From Fervidicoccaceae archaeon (GTDB lineage Archaea > Thermoproteota > Thermoprotei_A > Sulfolobales > Fervidicoccaceae), in NCBI GenBank assembly GCA_038734945.1, contig JAVYOA010000009.1, positions 248,001 to 312,000 on the forward strand: a stretch of 64,000 bases of DNA, given 5' to 3'. Made by a program: the position numbers and the translations under genes. Below the pieces are notes generated by a model, which worked only from the letters and a program-made list of their open reading frames with translations, was not told where the DNA came from and made no database searches. Of the stretch, positions 1 through 8,717 are shown in pieces (position 1 is the stretch's first letter; every line of letters starts with the position of its first letter).

Positions 1-533
1 AGTTCAAATATTCGCAGGCAGTAGCGCTAGAGGGATCACTTCCTCACATTATAAAAGCAGACGAGGATTTCAGAAAACTGTATGGAAGAGGCTATGGAGT
101 TGTGGACAGCTACAGATTAGAGGATGCTGAAATAGCAGTTCTAGCAACATCTTCATACTATATCAACCTAAAGTATGCTGTAGATGAGGTAAGGAAGAGA
201 GGAATAAAGGCGGGAGCAATAAAGCTGAGGGTTTACAGACCTTTCCCAAGAGAGCAATTGTACTCAATGATCAAAGGGCTGAGTGCACTAGGAGTAATTG
301 ATAGATCTGTTAGCTTCGGCATGACTCCGAGTGGACCAATTGCACTGGACATAATGTCCTCCTACAGATACAGAGATGCTCCTCCCGTTCAGAGTTTCAT
401 AGCTGGTCTTGGGCAGAGAAGGATGCTTATTGAGGATTTCGTAAAAATATTCGAGATATTGGAGAAGAGAGCTGCAACCAATTCAATTTCTGAGAAGAGC
501 ATATTCTATGGGGTGAAGGGAGTTGAGCTTTGA
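1..533 (+). CDS. porA: Pyruvate:ferredoxin oxidoreductase alpha subunit, C-terminal part
   Basis: The reading frame is open from base 3 with no start, so the gene enters from the left edge; about 176 residues are visible. They match the C-terminal half of the alpha chain of 2-oxoacid:ferredoxin oxidoreductases, including the transketolase C-like domain (pattern AGAIKLRVYRPFP near the middle). The family oxidatively decarboxylates pyruvate to acetyl-CoA and reduces ferredoxin in the cytoplasm. It overlaps the start of the beta-subunit gene by 11 bases, which implies translational coupling. The gamma and delta subunits are presumably just outside the window. A GTG at 102 is internal, not the start. 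Confidence 0.9.
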   Translation, partial: FKYSQAVALEGSLPHIIKADEDFRKLYGRGYGVVDSYRLEDAEIAVLATSSYYINLKYAVDEVRKRGIKAGAIKLRVYRPFPREQLYSMIKGLSALGVIDRSVSFGMTPSGPIALDIMSSYRYRDAPPVQSFIAGLGQRRMLIEDFVKIFEILEKRAATNSISEKSIFYGVKGVEL

Positions 534-1479
534 GGAAACCAGAATAAAAACACTGTGGGACATACCTAAAGAGGAGCACTTCGTTGGAGGGCATTCTCTC
601 TGTGCTGGATGCACTGCTTCAACAATAGTAAGACATCTTCTCAAAGTAGCAGGACGAAACACAATCGTTGTCAATGCCACAGGCTGTGTAGAGGTCTCAA
701 CCACTTCATTCCCATATACAGCCTGGAGAGTTCCGTGGCTTCATGTAGCTTTCGAAAATGCTGGAGCTGTTGCCTCAGGAGTTGAATCGGCAATAAAGGC
801 GATGAAAGCCAAGGGAATGATTCCCTTCGAGAAGGAAATAAACGTTATAGCTCTTGCTGGGGATGGAGGCAGCTTTGATATTGGATTCCAGGCACTGAGC
901 GGTCTCATGGAAAGAGGCCACAAAGTGATGTTCGTCATCTATGATAATGAGGCATACATGAACACGGGGATTCAGAGAAGCGGTGCCACTCCATTTGGAG
1001 CTTGGACAACAACAACACCTGTGACAAGGAGAATAAGGGGTGAATGGAGGACAAAGAAGGACATGTTCGATATAGCTATAGCACATGGGCTGGATTATGT
1101 TGCTACAGCTAATCCAGCATACCCAGTGGACATGGATGTTAAGTTCCAGAAGGGTCTCAACACCGATGGCCCTTCCTTAGTTCACGTGATCATGCCATGC
1201 ACCACAGGTTGGAGATTCGAGCCAAGATATGGAATAACCATAGCGAAGCTAGCTACAGAAACTGCCGTGTGGATAAACATGGAATATGATAGGGGTAACT
1301 TCAGCGTAACTGTACCAGTGAGAAAGAGGAAGCACGTGAGAGAATATCTGAAGCTGCAAGGAAGATACTCTCACCTGAGCGATTTAGAAATAGAGCTCAT
1401 TCAGCAGCAGATCGATAGAAAAGTGGAGGAAATAAACAGAAGAGCCGGAAAGGAAGTTATCGGCCCCCTCGAGGCTTAA
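523..1479 (+). CDS. porB: Pyruvate:ferredoxin oxidoreductase beta subunit
   Basis: This 318-residue subunit binds thiamine diphosphate and a [4Fe-4S] cluster and forms the active site with PorA. Visible are the cluster cysteines C27, C30, C55 and C226, and the ThDP-binding motif GDGGSFD near 113-119 followed by the Mg-binding YDNEAYMNTG segment at 140-149. The TTG start is supported by the purine-rich GGTGAAGGG immediately upstream, inside porA. Length and motif order are normal for the family. Its stop overlaps the stop of the convergent gatB by 4 bases, so the two operons collide tail to tail with no spacer. Confidence 0.95.
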   Translation: MSFEETRIKTLWDIPKEEHFVGGHSLCAGCTASTIVRHLLKVAGRNTIVVNATGCVEVSTTSFPYTAWRVPWLHVAFENAGAVASGVESAIKAMKAKGMIPFEKEINVIALAGDGGSFDIGFQALSGLMERGHKVMFVIYDNEAYMNTGIQRSGATPFGAWTTTTPVTRRIRGEWRTKKDMFDIAIAHGLDYVATANPAYPVDMDVKFQKGLNTDGPSLVHVIMPCTTGWRFEPRYGITIAKLATETAVWINMEYDRGNFSVTVPVRKRKHVREYLKLQGRYSHLSDLEIELIQQQIDRKVEEINRRAGKEVIGPLEA

Positions 1480-2942
1480 ACCCTCCTTTTTTGTTTATAT
1501 TCATCTATTCTTTTAGCTAAAAGCTCATAGGTTTCCTTCGGATCAGCCTTCTTGTTGGTAGCTTCCATCACCTTTCCAATCAAAAATTGGATAGCCCTTG
1601 GATTGTTAATAGCATCTTCGACAGCCTTTCTGTTTTCGGAAACTATCTTTTCAATAACTTTGGAGAGCTCCTCACCACTAACTTTCCCGATCCAACCTCT
1701 TGCATTGAGAATATCCTCCAATCTCTTTCCAGAGACTAACTCAGGAATTACTTCCTTAGCAATTTTTATGGAAATAGCTTCAGTTCTTAAGAGCTCTAAC
1801 AGTTTGGCCATTTCGGACGGAGGAACAACATTTCCTATCTCCTTGATTCTCTCAGCACCTATCCACCCAACTAGATCATTGGCTATAAGCGCTGCTGCTC
1901 TTTCAGCATTTATAGTAGTACCCTTCATCACCTCCTCAAAATATTCAGCCAATCTTCTGTTAGAAGAGATTGCATGAGCCAAGTATTCGCTAATCCCATA
2001 CTTTTCTACGAATCTGCGCCTCTTAACGGAAGGTAATTCAGGCATCTCCATTGCAATTTTCCCTAGAAGATCTCTATCTATTTCAATTGGAGGTAAGTTT
2101 GGATCGGGAAAATATCTGTAGTCCTCTTCGCTTTCCTTAGCTCTTGTTCCAAATGTCGCCTTCTTATCCTGATCCCAGTGCCTCGTTTCCATTTCTACTT
2201 CTATTCCTTTTTCTACCAGCGATTTCTGTCTAGTTATTTCATAGAGAATCGCTGCTTCAATATCTGAGAGGCTTCCTATGTTCTTAATTTCCACTCTCTT
2301 TCCTTTCCCAACACTTATATTGACATCAACTCTCATAGCGCCTTCAAGATCGAGATCTGTAATATCCAGATATTCAAGCACGGTTCTAAGCTCACGCAGA
2401 AAAGCAAGAACTTCCTTTGAACTTCTGAAATCAGGCTCAGTAACAATTTCCAGAAGTGCAACTCCGCTTCTGTTATAGTCTATCAGGCTGTACTTGCTAG
2501 TGAGCATTGAGCCACTATGATATAAAATTTTTCCAGGATCTTCCTCTAAATTGATCCTTCTTATTCTTGCTCTCTTCACGCTTCCATTTAAGTAGTAATC
2601 TAAATAGCCATCTTTGGCTATGCTTGCTACACCCTTCCCCTCATATTGGGTTATTTGGTAATTCTTTGGGAGATCCGGATAGAAGTAATGCTTCCTAGCC
2701 CAGGAAACGCTCTCAGCTATCTTCATGTTCAGCGCAATGGCAACCATCAGAGCCTTTTCAATAGCTTTCTTATTCACCTTGGGAAGGGCTCCAGGGAGAC
2801 CAAGGCAGACAGGACAAACATTGGTATTTGGAGGCAGGTTTCTGTAGTCAGAAGAGCAGCCACAGAAGAGCTTTGTCTTCAGAGAAGTTATCTGCACATG
2901 AATTTCCAGGCCAATCATTACGTCTATAAAATTCTCGCTCAT
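1476..2942 (-). CDS. gatB: Asp-tRNA(Asn)/Glu-tRNA(Gln) amidotransferase subunit B
   Basis: GatB carries the kinase-like site that activates mischarged Glu-tRNA(Gln) or Asp-tRNA(Asn), which is then amidated with ammonia from GatA. The 488-residue product starts MSENFIDV and shows the zinc cysteines C27, C29, C43 and C46, then the body and C-terminal YqeY-like tail (GKVMEATNKKADP) typical of GatB. I chose the ATG at 2942 rather than an in-frame codon 18 residues earlier because it overlaps the gatA stop in an ATGA, as expected for coupled translation. Last gene of gatC-gatA-gatB. Since archaea normally use GatDE for Gln, GatCAB here probably serves Asn-tRNA formation (inference). Confidence 0.95.
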   Translation of the reverse strand: MSENFIDVMIGLEIHVQITSLKTKLFCGCSSDYRNLPPNTNVCPVCLGLPGALPKVNKKAIEKALMVAIALNMKIAESVSWARKHYFYPDLPKNYQITQYEGKGVASIAKDGYLDYYLNGSVKRARIRRINLEEDPGKILYHSGSMLTSKYSLIDYNRSGVALLEIVTEPDFRSSKEVLAFLRELRTVLEYLDITDLDLEGAMRVDVNISVGKGKRVEIKNIGSLSDIEAAILYEITRQKSLVEKGIEVEMETRHWDQDKKATFGTRAKESEEDYRYFPDPNLPPIEIDRDLLGKIAMEMPELPSVKRRRFVEKYGISEYLAHAISSNRRLAEYFEEVMKGTTINAERAAALIANDLVGWIGAERIKEIGNVVPPSEMAKLLELLRTEAISIKIAKEVIPELVSGKRLEDILNARGWIGKVSGEELSKVIEKIVSENRKAVEDAINNPRAIQFLIGKVMEATNKKADPKETYELLAKRIDEYKQKRRV

Positions 2943-4357
2943 CCAAAGATCTCCTCCATGACTTTTGCCAATTCGATGAGGCGATCGTCCGACCATGGTG
3001 GACCTATTAGCTGAATAGAGAGAGGAGAATTGAAAGCTGTTCCCATTGGAACAGTGATTGCCGGGAGACCTGCTAGGTTCGCAATCATCAAGGGTGCATC
3101 GATTGAGTTCAACTTGGAGAGATCCGTAGCATCATAATCTATGGGAAGAGGCCTTATTGGTGAGCCCGGGGTAGCTATTACTCTCCCCTTCCCTAATAGC
3201 TCTTCAACCTTCCTTTTAATCATACCTCTTGCCTTCAATGCCTGAGAGTAATACATGTCGTAGTAACCCTTGCTCAGAATGAATGAGCCGAGAACTATTC
3301 TTCGCTTGACCTCCCATCCAAACATCGAACGATTCTCCATATAGTAGCTGTCCCAGTCCAAATCATCTGGGGGAACGACTCTTGAACCGTATCTGACTCC
3401 ATCAAACCTTGCAAGGTTGCTGCTTGCTTCACTGAATGCTATTACATAATATATCTGAGGCACTTTCAGAAAGAGGGGCTCAGAAATCTCAATTATTTGA
3501 GCCCCCTCACCTTCGAGCTTTTTTATTCCTTTCCAGAAGTTAGAGACAATATTCTCATCAGCTTCTGGATGCTCTGCAAGCTCTCTTGGCACAACAATGT
3601 TCAGCCCATGTAGGTGATCGAAATTTGGTGGACTTAGCGATATTTTTTCTAAACTGTTTCCCCAGGGGTTTTGGGAGCTAGTTGGATCCATGGAATCATA
3701 AGATGATATAATGGAGAAGAGAAGCGCCAAATCGCTAGCACTGGAAGACATTGGCCCAATTTGATCCATGCTATCAGCGTATGATATCAGTCCGAATCTG
3801 CTCACAGCACCATATGTTGGTTTCAATCCAAATATTCCTGTCCAAGCTGCTGGAAGCCTTATACTTCCTCCCGTATCGCTACCAAGTGCAATATCAACAA
3901 CTCCAGATGCCACAGCTGCAGCGCTCCCAGAGCTACTTCCTCCCGGGGAAAGGTCTGGATCAAGAGGATTTAATGTTGGACCAAATGCGCTTGTTGTTCC
4001 AAGCGCCCCCATAGCAAATTCATCCATATTGGTCTTTCCAATTATAATGGCACCCTCTTTCTCAAGAAGCTTTACTACTGTTGCTGAATATTGAGGAATG
4101 AAGTTTTCCAATATTCTGCTAGCACAGGTAGTTCTAAGACCTCTTGTAACAATGTTGTCCTTTACTGCTATGGGAACTCCTGGCAACCTTCCCTTCAAAT
4201 TTATCTTTTCAGGAATTTCGCTTCTTATTGTAATGAACATATTGAATAGGGGATCCTTTCTCGCAATTTCTTCCAGTGACTTTTCTACATATTTATGTGG
4301 ATCGGCATCTCCTCTCCTCACCGCATCAACAAAATCGACAACCTTCCCTCTCCCCAT
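2939..4357 (-). CDS. gatA: Asp-tRNA(Asn)/Glu-tRNA(Gln) amidotransferase subunit A (amidase)
   Basis: Amidase-signature enzyme that releases ammonia from glutamine or asparagine for the GatCAB transamidosome. The 472-residue protein shows the Ser-cisSer-Lys triad: K66 in VKDN, the PGGSSSGS block near 138-145, and nucleophile S165 in GSDTGGSIR. Full length for the family. It follows gatC by 3 bases and overlaps gatB by 4, so the three subunits are one operon with coupled translation. Compared with long fungal or bacterial amidases nothing is missing. The GatC-GatA-GatB order makes an unrelated amidase unlikely. Confidence 0.95.
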   Translation of the reverse strand: MGRGKVVDFVDAVRRGDADPHKYVEKSLEEIARKDPLFNMFITIRSEIPEKINLKGRLPGVPIAVKDNIVTRGLRTTCASRILENFIPQYSATVVKLLEKEGAIIIGKTNMDEFAMGALGTTSAFGPTLNPLDPDLSPGGSSSGSAAAVASGVVDIALGSDTGGSIRLPAAWTGIFGLKPTYGAVSRFGLISYADSMDQIGPMSSSASDLALLFSIISSYDSMDPTSSQNPWGNSLEKISLSPPNFDHLHGLNIVVPRELAEHPEADENIVSNFWKGIKKLEGEGAQIIEISEPLFLKVPQIYYVIAFSEASSNLARFDGVRYGSRVVPPDDLDWDSYYMENRSMFGWEVKRRIVLGSFILSKGYYDMYYSQALKARGMIKRKVEELLGKGRVIATPGSPIRPLPIDYDATDLSKLNSIDAPLMIANLAGLPAITVPMGTAFNSPLSIQLIGPPWSDDRLIELAKVMEEIFG

Positions 4358-4360
4358 ATT

Positions 4361-4684
4361 TCATCCCTTATAGACCTTGGGTCCTTTCACATATCCGTTT
4401 TCCAAAATAGACTGATGTAAAAGATCTATGCCATTTTCAACATCTATCTGGACAACATCATCTCTTAGAGTTCCAGGAGAGAGATGCGTAACCTCCTCTG
4501 CACCAATATCCAAAGATAAAATATCATTTATGTAGCTGAGAATTATTTCGATCTCTTCAAGCAATCTCTTTTTCTCTTCTTCTGTCAGCTTTATTCTTGT
4601 GAGCCATGCGAGCCTATCGACTAGCTCGTAGTTCAGCTCGATTTTCTTATGATTCATTCCTCTCAATCTCCAGTATGGCTTCAT
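4361..4684 (-). CDS. gatC: Asp-tRNA(Asn)/Glu-tRNA(Gln) amidotransferase subunit C
   Basis: Small stabilising subunit of GatCAB; it wraps around the GatA-GatB interface. Up to 107 residues, with the family pattern of an N-terminal helix (YELVDRLAWLTRIKLTEEEKKRL) and a C-terminal segment containing LRDDVVQ. Two starts are possible: the ATG at 4684 or the ATG nine codons later (MNHKK). The AT-rich stretch just upstream suggests a leaderless or near-leaderless transcript beginning close to 4684. First gene of the gatCAB operon. Sequence conservation in this subunit is low, so identity leans on its position. Confidence 0.9.
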   Translation of the reverse strand: MKPYWRLRGMNHKKIELNYELVDRLAWLTRIKLTEEEKKRLLEEIEIILSYINDILSLDIGAEEVTHLSPGTLRDDVVQIDVENGIDLLHQSILENGYVKGPKVYKG

Positions 4685-4900
4685 TTAATAATGGGATTAT
4701 TATTTATCACCCTTCCTTTTTTAAAATTTTTTCAATAGTAGAGTCAAAATTTGGAAAATATTTATCGAGCTTGCACCTTTAGATATCAAAGGAAAAAACA
4801 TCCCCAATTTTCTCTGGATCTCCGATTTGTAAAAATTGAGTTTATAATCAGTTGATTATTTGTTCAAATTCCTCCGAATATCATGATCGTTTTCTCTCTG
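4685..4900 (-). promoter_or_regulatory. AT-rich intergenic region holding the gatCAB promoter
   Basis: This 216-base gap separates the metallophosphoesterase stop from gatC, both read leftward. It is strongly AT-rich with a TTTAAAAAA run about 35-40 bases before the gatC ATG that could serve as the TATA element, and T-rich tracts that could end transcription of the upstream operon. No small gene or RNA structure is evident on either strand. Confidence 0.4.
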
Positions 4901-5644
4901 CTATATTTTCTCATCCAGGAAGTCCATTAGGGAAATCTTTCCTTTCTTGAACTCATATTTAAAAAGGTCCTTTCTTGCTGGAAGCGATACATTGTAGACT
5001 TCAGCTTCCCCTATTTTTACTGAAAGAACCTTTCCTCTATGAGCATGTCCATGTATTACCAAATCGACTCCACCAAGCTTTTTTATAAGTTCTTCAGCTC
5101 TCCTTGAACCCATTTCATGCCAAGCAAATGAGGGCTCTCCATAAAGAGTTTTATATGTTGGAGGGTAATGGAAAACAGCTATTTTTGTCCCATTGAATTT
5201 GATTTTCAGAAACTCTTCGAGTTTTCTCAACCTAGCGTTATACCTTTCTTCTATTGAGGGAATGTTTTTTCTCTGCCAAATAGTCGGCTCATCTAAAATC
5301 CCAGTTGAGCCAAACACCAGAATTTTTTCGCCGTTAATACTGATATCCTTCACATCGTCATTGAGCCACAAAACCCATTCATTGTTTTTCTCTATTTCAT
5401 CTCTCAGATCATCAAATTCCTCGTTTCCAAAAATACCAATAGTAATCCTTGCCTTGCATTTGCTCAATATCTCCTTCACTCTTGGATATAGAGCGATTTT
5501 TCCTCTCTCTATCATATCTCCAGCCAGTATGAGAACATCTACTTCCTCTCCCTGTCCGCATGATGCCTCTACAGCCTTTTGGAGTTCAGCTTCTCCCTTT
5601 GGGATATGTGCATCACTAGTGGCCAAGATCTTCAATCTACTCAC
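4901..5644 (-). CDS. Calcineurin-like metallophosphoesterase
   Basis: A 247-residue cytoplasmic protein of the calcineurin-like phosphoesterase family, which uses two metal ions to cleave phosphomono- or diesters. Metal-ligand motifs appear in order: D11-x-H13, GD at 42-43, GN at 73-74, H159 (FHYPP), and H198-G-H200-x-H202. The usual GNHE/GNHD motif reads GNEE, so the catalytic histidine is replaced by glutamate; this may lower or alter activity. Substrate cannot be told from sequence. It overlaps the upstream TatD-like gene by 4 bases (ATGA), so the two are coupled, downstream of thrS. Confidence 0.85.
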   Translation of the reverse strand: MSRLKILATSDAHIPKGEAELQKAVEASCGQGEEVDVLILAGDMIERGKIALYPRVKEILSKCKARITIGIFGNEEFDDLRDEIEKNNEWVLWLNDDVKDISINGEKILVFGSTGILDEPTIWQRKNIPSIEERYNARLRKLEEFLKIKFNGTKIAVFHYPPTYKTLYGEPSFAWHEMGSRRAEELIKKLGGVDLVIHGHAHRGKVLSVKIGEAEVYNVSLPARKDLFKYEFKKGKISLMDFLDEKI

Positions 5645-6378
5645 CTCAGCAGCTTCAGAGCATTCTTCAATACTATTTCTCTCATCTTTTCTAAATCAAT
5701 ACCAACTTCTTTAGCTAAAAATTCCAGGAGCACTGGAATTCTATCAGTAGTTAGCTTCTGACCTCTGTAAGTATAGGGACCATCGCTTTCTGTTAGTACA
5801 TTATCTAATTTTGCCGTTCTAATTAATTCTGCATGCTTTTTCTGAATTACTGCTGCCACGTTGAATGAAATAAAATACCCAAAATCTTGAAGCCTATACA
5901 TAAGATCTGGAGGGCCGGTGTACCAGTGGAACAATGCTTTTGAAATATCTTTCTTAATTACCAGTTCTGCTACTTCCTGCCACGCCCCAGCAGCATGCAA
6001 GTTAATAACTGCATCATTCTCTCTTGCAGCCTGTAAAAATCTCTCAAAGGCTCTCAGCTGAAGCTCATATGTAGAAGGAACAAACTTTTTGTCCAAGCCA
6101 ATTTCGCCTAGGCATGGATGATCCATTTCATTCAGCAGTGTCTCAAGTTCTTTCAATGCTTCCTTGTTTGCCATCTCAATTTTCCAGGGATGGATTCCAA
6201 TGCATGGTTTCACAAAATCAAATCTTGCGGATAGGTCAATGGTTCTTCTTGAGCTCTGGATATCATCAGAAACAGCAATTATGATAAACTCGTTCCCAAG
6301 CGACTTTAAAAAATCCACATCATATTCATGAGCATGTGAATGTGCATCAACATATTTCTGAAAAATTCCTTCGCTCAT
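5641..6378 (-). CDS. TatD-family metal-dependent hydrolase
   Basis: A 245-residue TIM-barrel metallohydrolase of the amidohydrolase superfamily. Metal ligands of the TatD family are visible: D11-x-H13-x-H15 near the N-terminus, E92 in the GEIGLD motif, H128 (NLHA), H151 (FHWYTG) and the Asp in TESDGPY. TatD enzymes are 3'-5' exonucleases or deoxyribonucleases acting on damaged DNA or RNA ends; exact substrate here is unknown. Length is slightly under the bacterial average. It lies 3 bases after thrS and overlaps the phosphoesterase by 4 bases, so it forms part of a thrS-tatD-phosphoesterase operon. Confidence 0.85.
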   Translation of the reverse strand: MSEGIFQKYVDAHSHAHEYDVDFLKSLGNEFIIIAVSDDIQSSRRTIDLSARFDFVKPCIGIHPWKIEMANKEALKELETLLNEMDHPCLGEIGLDKKFVPSTYELQLRAFERFLQAARENDAVINLHAAGAWQEVAELVIKKDISKALFHWYTGPPDLMYRLQDFGYFISFNVAAVIQKKHAELIRTAKLDNVLTESDGPYTYRGQKLTTDRIPVLLEFLAKEVGIDLEKMREIVLKNALKLLR

Positions 6379-6381
6379 TCT

Positions 6382-8394
6382 CTATAGGACCCCATTTGTC
6401 TGCTTTGATATAGTTTCTTTTATCCATTCCAGCATGCTTTTTTCACTGCTGAACTCAATTTCCTCTTCTTTTGGAACGAATCTTCTTCTTTCATCCTCAG
6501 AATAAGTAATATATTTAGCAGAGATCCCTCCACTTTTCATTTCCCGCTCCCCAACAATTGCTATAAGTGGCACTCTCATAGCTCTAGCATCCCTCAATCT
6601 TGGATTAAGCCTTCCCTCGGTCAGCAAAACAGATCTTACACTGCTGGAGATCAAGAACTTGTAAATATCCTCAGCTCTCCTAACTTGCTCGCTGTTGCTT
6701 TCCTCAACTGGTAGAACAGCTACCTGAACCGGTGCTAGCCATAGAGGAACCCTTCCCGCATATTGCTCCAGCATGATTCCAATGAATCTTTCGAGACTTC
6801 CCAATATAGCCCTATGTATAATAACCATTCTCTTCAGAGAATTATCCTTGTCTACATATGATAGATCGAATCGCTCGGGCAAGTTGAAATCGAGCTGTAT
6901 TGTTGCTGCCTGCCACTCTCTTCCGAGGGAATCTGTGAATATTACATCAATTTTTGGTCCATAGAATGCTGCATCTCCAATAGATTTAGTAAAGCTTAGC
7001 CCCATCTCCTTCATTGCTCTCTCGAGTGAGCTCTCCGCATGATCCCAGATCTCGTCGCTGCCCATATAGCTTTTCTTGTCGCTGGGATCCCTGAGGCTCA
7101 ATATGAACTTGTAGTCCTTGAGTCCCATGGCGCTGTAAATTTCTCTAATGAGAGATAGAATCTGTGATATTTCCTGTTCTATTTGGTCCTCCCTTACAAA
7201 TATGTGAGCATCATCTATTACGAAGCCTCTAACCCTTGTTAATCCATGCAAAGTGCCAGCCCTTTCATATCTGTAGACATTTCCCATTTCGAAATATCTT
7301 ATTGGTAGATCCTTATAGCTCCATTTTTTCCTCTTTAGTATCAATATGTGAAATGGACAATTCATCGGCTTCAGCGCATGCTCTTTTTCATCGAGATTGA
7401 AGAGAAACATATTCTGCCTGTAATATGATAGGTGGCCACTTATTTGAAAAAGATCAGTTGTAGCAACATGAGGAGTAGCTACAAGCTGATATCCTTTTTT
7501 CTGATGAAGCTTCACTATGTACTCATCTAGTGCCCTCCTCATTGCAGCTCCATTAGGAAGCCACAAAATTAGACCAGCTCCCACAAGAGGGGAAGTCATG
7601 AATATGTCCATCTCCTTTCCCAGCCGAACATGATCCCTCTTCTCAGCCTCTTCTCTCCTTTCTTCAAAAATTGCTTTGTCTCTACTGGAAGGAAATGCTG
7701 CTACATGTATGCTATTGAGTAGAACAGAGTCTTCCCTTCCCATCCAATGAGATGTGCTTATATTTGTGAGAGAGATCTCCTCTATCTTCCCCAACATCTT
7801 TGGATGAAGATCGGAATCACAAACTGTCTTTATTCCATCTACTACAATTATTTTAGGAGAACCCATCCTTCTGACCAAGCTTGCAAGGAAATCCTCCCCG
7901 CTCTTCTTCAGCTCTTCTTCAGCCTCCGAAGAAGATGTATTAACTGTCACTATTTCTGCCTTCTCAGCAATGTTCCTTGCTAAATCTACTATTCTTTCAG
8001 CATCAACTCTGCTGATCTTTCCTCCTTCCATGTAGAAATCTACTCTGACTTCTCCCTCTCTCACGTAATACCCTGCCAGCTTTGCTGAGGGAAATAATCT
8101 TTTAATTGATGCCTCAATTAAGTGAGCTATAGAGTCCATGAAAATTTCGTATCCTTTTTTGCTGAAGAAATATAGAACTTCAGCCTTTTCCCAATCCTCC
8201 TCCACCTTTGCCGGAATTCCAACGATCTCTTTCTTCTTTGCTTTTGTTAGAACCAGGAGAAATATGGAAGTGCCTAGAGAATCATCGAACTTTCTCTCCA
8301 CAATGTATCCAGGAGAAACTTCTTTAGCTTCAGAGGAATCTATGAGGGAAACCAACTGAGCTTTCCCCCTTTTATTCTTCTTCTGGTTCCGCAC
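6382..8394 (-). CDS. thrS: Threonyl-tRNA synthetase, bacterial-type architecture with degenerate editing domain
   Basis: Charges tRNA(Thr) with threonine. The roughly 670-residue protein has an N-terminal region, an SAD-like second domain (about 90-235), a class II catalytic core with motif 2 (RYFEMGNVYRYE), the zinc-site NCPFH and an anticodon-binding C-terminal domain. The SAD-like domain aligns with the bacterial editing domain (compare HWMGREDSVLLNSIH), but its HxxxH motif reads H91-LIE-A95 and its CxxxH reads C192 then H197, with one extra residue, so cis-editing is probably lost. The start is uncertain: GTG at 8394 overlaps the upstream small gene by 23 bases, while TTG at 8355, preceded by AAGGGGGA, would remove the overlap. 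Confidence 0.92.
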   Translation of the reverse strand: MRNQKKNKRGKAQLVSLIDSSEAKEVSPGYIVERKFDDSLGTSIFLLVLTKAKKKEIVGIPAKVEEDWEKAEVLYFFSKKGYEIFMDSIAHLIEASIKRLFPSAKLAGYYVREGEVRVDFYMEGGKISRVDAERIVDLARNIAEKAEIVTVNTSSSEAEEELKKSGEDFLASLVRRMGSPKIIVVDGIKTVCDSDLHPKMLGKIEEISLTNISTSHWMGREDSVLLNSIHVAAFPSSRDKAIFEERREEAEKRDHVRLGKEMDIFMTSPLVGAGLILWLPNGAAMRRALDEYIVKLHQKKGYQLVATPHVATTDLFQISGHLSYYRQNMFLFNLDEKEHALKPMNCPFHILILKRKKWSYKDLPIRYFEMGNVYRYERAGTLHGLTRVRGFVIDDAHIFVREDQIEQEISQILSLIREIYSAMGLKDYKFILSLRDPSDKKSYMGSDEIWDHAESSLERAMKEMGLSFTKSIGDAAFYGPKIDVIFTDSLGREWQAATIQLDFNLPERFDLSYVDKDNSLKRMVIIHRAILGSLERFIGIMLEQYAGRVPLWLAPVQVAVLPVEESNSEQVRRAEDIYKFLISSSVRSVLLTEGRLNPRLRDARAMRVPLIAIVGEREMKSGGISAKYITYSEDERRRFVPKEEEIEFSSEKSMLEWIKETISKQTNGVL

Positions 8395-8614
8395 TGAGTT
8401 TAATTCTTGCTAGTTCATCTATCCTCTCCAAATCCTCCTCTTCTGTATAGCCCTTTCTAGTCAGCTCTGCTATTTTTTTCAAGGCTTCATCCAGCTTTTC
8501 CTTCTGAACCCATATTATTACTCCCTCGCTATCCTCGAAGAAAATAGCAAATTTTTTCCTTCTATCATCAGTTACCACGTGAAGGCATGGTGGAAACTCG
8601 CATTCTTCCTCCAT
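8372..8614 (-). CDS. Small acidic protein upstream of thrS, unknown function
   Basis: An 80-residue acidic, soluble protein that I do not recognise. It has a short beta-rich N-terminal half (HVVTDDRRKKFAIFFE, then GVIIWV) and a charged helical C-terminal half ending in AEPEEE. The ATG at 8614 is preceded by a GGGTG motif about nine bases upstream. Its last codons overlap the first possible start of thrS, so it heads the thrS operon. There are two cysteines (C5, C10) but no metal motif. Codon use matches its neighbours, which supports it as a real gene. Confidence 0.65.
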   Translation of the reverse strand: MEEECEFPPCLHVVTDDRRKKFAIFFEDSEGVIIWVQKEKLDEALKKIAELTRKGYTEEEDLERIDELARIKLSAEPEEE

Positions 8615-8717
8615 CTATAGCACCCTTTTCAGCGCACTTAGCTATTTAATGAAGAACTTTATCATAATATATACTTGTCTATGCTCCTATCTTTATTACA
8701 ATAGAAAGGGATTGAGA

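Noticed and set aside
2646-3014. Long antisense frames over gatB, gatA, valS and other synthetase genes
   Set aside because: Shadows caused by codon bias of the real genes; no ribosome sites or conserved motifs.
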